A stretch of DNA of 9,799 nt from Candidatus Hydrothermota bacterium (GTDB taxonomy: Bacteria > Hydrothermota > Hydrothermia > B15-G9), in contig QNDP01000030.1 of assembly GCA_003645975.1 (NCBI GenBank), positions 1-9,799 on the forward strand. The letters are read 5' to 3'. The notes under the pieces are model-generated. The model made no database searches, was not told the origin of the DNA, and saw only the letters and a list, made by a program, of their open reading frames with translations. This document shows, piece by piece, positions 6,023-9,799 of this stretch; position 1 is the first letter of the stretch; each line of letters starts with the position of its first letter. A program made the position numbers and the translations under genes.

Positions 6023-7264
6023 ATGAACCATTTTGGTGCGGTCTTTTACATCGGACTTATTTTGCTTGTCGGCTATTACAGCGGACGGCTGGCCAACATG
6101 TTCAGGCTGCCGCGCGTGTCGGGTTACATTATCGCTGGAATGCTGTTAAGTCCTTCGATGTTAAAGATCTTTCCGAAGGAGTTCGTTGCGGAAAGCGATG
6201 TGCTGACCGACTTTGCTCTTGCGATGATCACCTATTCGATCGGCGGCAGCCTTGCGGTTCGGCGGCTCAAAAGGTTGGGCAAACAGATCTTTTGGATTAC
6301 CATTTTCGAGGCGGAAACGGCCTTCATCCTCATGATTTTGGGCTTCACAGTGATCATGCCGTTCTTTTTCGGAATAAAGACGAGCCATGAATTTTTCCAT
6401 GTAGCGTTACCACTTGCACTTATCATCGGTGCGATGGCTTCGCCGACCGATCCGACAGCCACGCTCGCCGTCGTCCACGAATACGGTGCACGAGGACCGT
6501 TGACCTCAACGCTGCTCGGTGTCGCAGCTTCTGACGATGCGCTCGGCATCATCAATTACAGTTTGGCCATAGGGATCGCTTCCGTTTTGATACTCGGCAA
6601 ATCGCTTAACCCGTTGATGCTTGTTGCATTGCCCATCAAAGACATCCTGACATCTATCGTCGTCGGTGCAGTCGGAGGCTACATCCTGACAAGGATTTCG
6701 GCCAATGTTCGACGGGAAGGCGCAATTTTGAGCATAATTCTCGGCATCCTTTTCCTCGTTTTCGGCATCAGCAAGGCATTGAAGGCCGACCCATTGCTCT
6801 CGACGATGATAACAGGTGCAGTCGTCGTTAACCTTTGCCGTGTGCCGCGCAAGATGTTCGAGAGCATCGAACGGTATTACGAGGAGGTTGTGTTCATCCT
6901 GTTTTTTGTCGTCAGCGGTGCACATGTGCAGCTCGCTGTCCTGTTCAAAGCAGGTGTCCTCGTCGCATGTTTCGTCATGCTCAGACTCATAGGCAAAGCG
7001 GTCGGCACGATGATCGGAGGCAAATTATCTCACACGGACAAAAAGATTTACAAGAATCTGTGGCTCGGACTCATCCCTCAAGGCGGCATCGTTGTCGGAC
7101 TCGCACTCGCAACAGTGCATCGTCCTGAGTTCAAAGAGTATTCGTCGCTTGTTATGAACCTGATCTTGGGGACAACAGCATTTCATGAGCTTTTTGGACC
7201 GATTTTCGCCAAAATGGCGATCCAGCGCGCCCACGAAATGAGGACATCAAAGGATGAAGGTTGA
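6023..7264 (+). CDS. Cation:proton antiporter (monovalent CPA/NhaP-like Na+/H+ exchanger family)
   Basis: This 413-residue, very hydrophobic inner-membrane protein has about 12 predicted membrane segments, from FGAVFYIGLILLVGYY (4-19) to the last helices near 350-400, the family's normal length for a transporter core without a C-terminal TrkA domain. The hallmark unwound-helix motif is ASPTDPTATLAV (139-150), and GVAASDDALGI (166-176) carries the paired aspartates Asp171-Asp172 of the ion-binding site. FFVVSGAHVQL (294-304) and GLIPQGGIVVGLAL (349-362) are also typical. It should exchange Na+ or K+ for protons; which ion is unknown. A DD pair is usually linked to electrogenic exchange, an ND pair to electroneutral. 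The Shine-Dalgarno is weak (GGAT at 6010-6013). The short charged tail ends 21 bases from the convergent alaS. Confidence 0.88.
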   Translation: MNHFGAVFYIGLILLVGYYSGRLANMFRLPRVSGYIIAGMLLSPSMLKIFPKEFVAESDVLTDFALAMITYSIGGSLAVRRLKRLGKQIFWITIFEAETAFILMILGFTVIMPFFFGIKTSHEFFHVALPLALIIGAMASPTDPTATLAVVHEYGARGPLTSTLLGVAASDDALGIINYSLAIGIASVLILGKSLNPLMLVALPIKDILTSIVVGAVGGYILTRISANVRREGAILSIILGILFLVFGISKALKADPLLSTMITGAVVVNLCRVPRKMFESIERYYEEVVFILFFVVSGAHVQLAVLFKAGVLVACFVMLRLIGKAVGTMIGGKLSHTDKKIYKNLWLGLIPQGGIVVGLALATVHRPEFKEYSSLVMNLILGTTAFHELFGPIFAKMAIQRAHEMRTSKDEG

Positions 7265-7285
7265 GACGATGAAACTGTTTGAAAA

Positions 7286-9799
7286 TTAAGGTGTTAAGCT
7301 GCTGACCGCCTCTTTGACCGCCTCATCGAGTTTTGAGGCGTCTCTGCCGCCACCTTCGGCTTTTTCTGCCGTTCCGCCGCCACCGCCGCGGATCATCCTG
7401 CCTATTTGACGCACAAGCTGAACCGCTGAAATCTTATCGGTCAAGTCCTTGTGGACTCTGACGAAGACCGAAGGCCTGTCCTTTGCAACTCCGCCGAGCA
7501 CCAGCACGAACTGTCCATCGAACCCAGCGATCAGGTTGTCGGCCACACGGCGCAGCCCTTCGATGTCCATGCCCCTGACCACAGCACCGAGCACTTTGAC
7601 ACCGTTGCGCTCCTCGACTTTGCTCCTTAGCTCTTTTGCGACCGATGCGGCGAGCCTGTCGAGAAGCGCCGATGCCCGTTCACGCTCGGCTTCAAGCTCA
7701 TCGACCAGCTTCCTTGCCCTGAGGGGCAGTTTGGACGGCTCGACGGCGAGCACACCGGACGTCTCGCGCACCACATCCTCGACATCCCAGACCCATTGCA
7801 ACGCTTTCATGCCGGTGTAAGCGTCGATTCGACGGATGCCGGCCGCAGCGGCCTCCTCCTTCACGATCTTGAAGAACCCGATGTCGCCTGTGCGCTTGCA
7901 GTGCGTTCCGCCGCAAAGCTCCTTCGAGAAGTCGCCTATCGAGACGACGCGCACCTTATGGCCGTATTTCTCGGTGAACAGCGCAATTGCGCCGAGCTCG
8001 ATGGCGCGGTGGTAGTCCATGTATTCGACGGTTAGCTCGATGTTTTCGGTGATTTTTTCGTTGACTATCCGCTCGACGCGACGAATTTCATCGGGCGTCA
8101 TGGCCTGAAAGTGTGCGAAATCGAACCTGAGCCTGTCAGGCTCGACAAGCGAACCTTCCTGACGGACATGTTCGCCAAGCACTTCGCGCAGAGCGGCATG
8201 CATCAGGTGAGTTGCGGTGTGCGCACGGGCGCAGGCCAGCCTGTGCTCCTTATCGACTGCCGCACGAACACGCTGACCTTTCGCTTCGCCCTTGACTATC
8301 CTGCCGATGTGGATGATGTCGCCCTCGATGCGCTGGGTGTCCTCGACAACGAACTCAAACTCATCATCGAGACCAGTGATTTTGCCGCGGTCGCCGATCT
8401 GACCACCTGACTCGGCGTAGAACGGCGTTCTGTCCAAAACGATTTCCCATTTGCCGTCCGACCTCCTGCGCGCCTTGACGATTTTCGCATCCGCCTCAAG
8501 CGTGTCGTATCCAACGAATTCCGAAGCCTGATAATCCTCGTCGAAGATCGTCCATGGCGTCGCCTCGAACTGAACGGCCTTGCGGGCGCGCTCGCGCTGC
8601 TCCGCCATGTAGCGGTTGTAGCCGTCCATGTCCATCTCGACGCCGGCATCTTTGGCATAGTCCTCGATGAGGTCCAGAGGCAGGCCATAGGTGTCGTAAA
8701 GTTTGAAAATGTCTTCACCAGAAAGCACGCCACTTTCCTTAGCCCGTTCAAGCGCTTCGGCGAGGCGCGGGATGTTCCGCGCAATCGTCTTTAGGAATCT
8801 TTCCTCTTCGGACTTAATAATTTGAGCAATCTCGGCCTTTTTGAGTCGAACTTCGGGATAGGTGTCGCCCATGATCTCGGCGACCACACCGACCAGCCGA
8901 TACAGCACCGGCTCATGGACATCCAACTTCTGAGCGAACCGGTGTGCACGCCTCAAAATCCGTCTCAACACATAGCCGCGCCCGAAATTGGACGGGTAGA
9001 TGCCGTCCGCAATGGAGAAAGAGAGCGCACGGATGTGATCAGCAAGCACACGATGCGGCGCGCCCTCGATGGTCGGTTTGTATTTCACGCCTGTGATCCG
9101 CTCGACCTCCTCGATGAGCGGCATGAAGAGGTCGGTGTGGTAGTTGGAATCGACGCCCTGAAGGACGGCAAGGATACGCTCAAGTCCCATTCCTGTGTCG
9201 ATGTTCTTGTGCGGCAATGGTTCGAGCGAACCGTCAGGCCGGCGGTTGTATTGGGTGAAGACGAGGTTCCACAGCTCAAGGAACCTTTCGCCTTCCTCTG
9301 CAACTGATTTCTGGTTCGGATCGAGCTCTGGCCCGAGATCGTAATGGATTTCGCTGCAAGGACCGCATGGGCCTGTGTCGCCCATCTCCCAGAAGTTGTC
9401 CTTTTCGCCCATGCGAACGATGCGCTCTTCGGGCATACCGACCTCGTCCCGCCAGATGTAAAACGCTTCGTCATCCTCTCGGAAAATCGTGATCCAAAGT
9501 CTATCTTTCGGCAGACCATAGACTTCAGTCAGGAGTTCCCATGCCCATGTGATGGCCTCTTTTTTGAAGTAGTCGCCGAAACTGAAGTTGCCGAGCATCT
9601 CGAAAAATGTGTGGTGTCTGCGCGTGAATCCGACATTGTCGAGGTCGTTGTGCTTGCCGCCCGCCCTCATGCACTTCTGACACGATGCCGCGCGGGTAAA
9701 CGGCGGCTCTACGATCCGCAGGAAATACGGCTTGAACTGGTTCATCCCGGCGTTGGTAAAGAGGAGCGTGGGGTCGCCTTTCGGGAGCAACGGTGATGA
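7286..9799 (-). CDS. alaS: Alanyl-tRNA synthetase (5' end beyond the window)
   Basis: This gene attaches alanine to tRNA-Ala in the cytoplasm. Counting the codon at 9790-9788 as residue 1, the fragment contains DPTLLFTNAGMNQFK (6-20), the class II motif 2 region FTRRHHTFFEMLGNFSFGDY (55-74), FWEMGDTGPCGPCSE (133-147) and motif 3 GMGLERI (200-206). The editing domain is present, with SGGQIGD (461-467), His524 and His528 in HTATH, and Cys626 and His630 in CGGTH, the expected zinc-binding set. The C-Ala domain with its glycine run is at 802-806. The C-terminus is complete. Codons upstream of 9790 (reading S-S-P) continue in frame to the window edge and match the family, so the TTG at 9790 is not the start. 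About 25-30 N-terminal residues are missing. Confidence 0.97.
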   Translation of the reverse strand, partial: SSPLLPKGDPTLLFTNAGMNQFKPYFLRIVEPPFTRAASCQKCMRAGGKHNDLDNVGFTRRHHTFFEMLGNFSFGDYFKKEAITWAWELLTEVYGLPKDRLWITIFREDDEAFYIWRDEVGMPEERIVRMGEKDNFWEMGDTGPCGPCSEIHYDLGPELDPNQKSVAEEGERFLELWNLVFTQYNRRPDGSLEPLPHKNIDTGMGLERILAVLQGVDSNYHTDLFMPLIEEVERITGVKYKPTIEGAPHRVLADHIRALSFSIADGIYPSNFGRGYVLRRILRRAHRFAQKLDVHEPVLYRLVGVVAEIMGDTYPEVRLKKAEIAQIIKSEEERFLKTIARNIPRLAEALERAKESGVLSGEDIFKLYDTYGLPLDLIEDYAKDAGVEMDMDGYNRYMAEQRERARKAVQFEATPWTIFDEDYQASEFVGYDTLEADAKIVKARRRSDGKWEIVLDRTPFYAESGGQIGDRGKITGLDDEFEFVVEDTQRIEGDIIHIGRIVKGEAKGQRVRAAVDKEHRLACARAHTATHLMHAALREVLGEHVRQEGSLVEPDRLRFDFAHFQAMTPDEIRRVERIVNEKITENIELTVEYMDYHRAIELGAIALFTEKYGHKVRVVSIGDFSKELCGGTHCKRTGDIGFFKIVKEEAAAAGIRRIDAYTGMKALQWVWDVEDVVRETSGVLAVEPSKLPLRARKLVDELEAERERASALLDRLAASVAKELRSKVEERNGVKVLGAVVRGMDIEGLRRVADNLIAGFDGQFVLVLGGVAKDRPSVFVRVHKDLTDKISAVQLVRQIGRMIRGGGGGTAEKAEGGGRDASKLDEAVKEAVSSLTP

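Noticed and set aside
6012..6026. Four-codon mini-frame (ATG ATT GCG CTA TGA) overlapping the antiporter start
   Set aside because: It might suggest a leader peptide, but it is too short to distinguish from chance and has no strong ribosome binding site of its own.
7303..7324. 10-base direct repeat TGACCGCCTC, two copies 12 bases apart
   Set aside because: It lies in the alaS coding sequence and reflects the repeated residues EAVKEAV at the C-terminus.
8296..9307. Several open frames of 100-160 codons on both strands inside alaS
   Set aside because: All overlap well-conserved synthetase and editing-domain sequence; their low-complexity Ser/Arg-rich translations are typical of out-of-frame reading.
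9788..9790. TTG as the start of alanyl-tRNA synthetase
   Set aside because: The frame continues upstream to the window edge with residues matching the family just before DPTLLFTNAG, so the gene is truncated by the window rather than starting here.

Overview
The window is ordinary bacterial chromosome: densely packed genes, good AGGAGG-type ribosome binding sites, sigma70-like promoters, one clear intrinsic terminator and G+C near one half by eye. The gene set (alanyl-tRNA synthetase, a TGS-bearing nucleoside kinase, an Fe-S assembly factor of the MIP18/DUF59 type, a glycine C-acetyltransferase-like enzyme) fits several deep-branching or thermophilic bacterial phyla. The sequence alone does not let me name the phylum. 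No rRNA, tRNA, CRISPR array, phage gene or intact mobile element is visible.

Layout. Bases 1-81 are probably the 3' tail of an unidentified plus-strand gene. A DUF59/SufT-like factor (127-450) follows and overlaps by 17 bases a stand-alone nitrilase-superfamily amidase (434-1303) whose sequence resembles the glutaminase domain of NAD synthetase. An extended SDR reductase (1339-2409, minus) converges on the amidase. It is divergent from a nucleoside kinase (2689-4356, plus) with threonyl-tRNA-synthetase-like N-terminal domains. The divergent region holds promoters for both genes, a 12-bp palindrome and a possible gene remnant. The next gap, 4357-4723, carries a probable transposase scar, a pair of 17-bp repeats and a well-formed promoter for the PLP-dependent acyltransferase kbl (4724-5911), which ends at a strong terminator. 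A cation/proton antiporter (6023-7264) follows. It converges, with a 21-base gap, on alaS (7286-9799, minus), which runs off the window end without its first few dozen codons.

The genes do not form one pathway. The only tight coupling is the DUF59 factor with the amidase; the rest are single-gene units. Several starts were moved from the longest reading frame on the basis of ribosome binding sites and promoters: the SDR to 2409 and the kinase to 2689, while alaS is treated as open at its 5' end.

I see no convincing new system. The items most worth a second look are a 10-mer, CCGTTAAAAT, found three times and only outside or at the edge of genes; the kinase's loss of the ThrRS editing histidines; the NadE-glutaminase-like amidase without a synthetase domain; and the repeat pair upstream of kbl.
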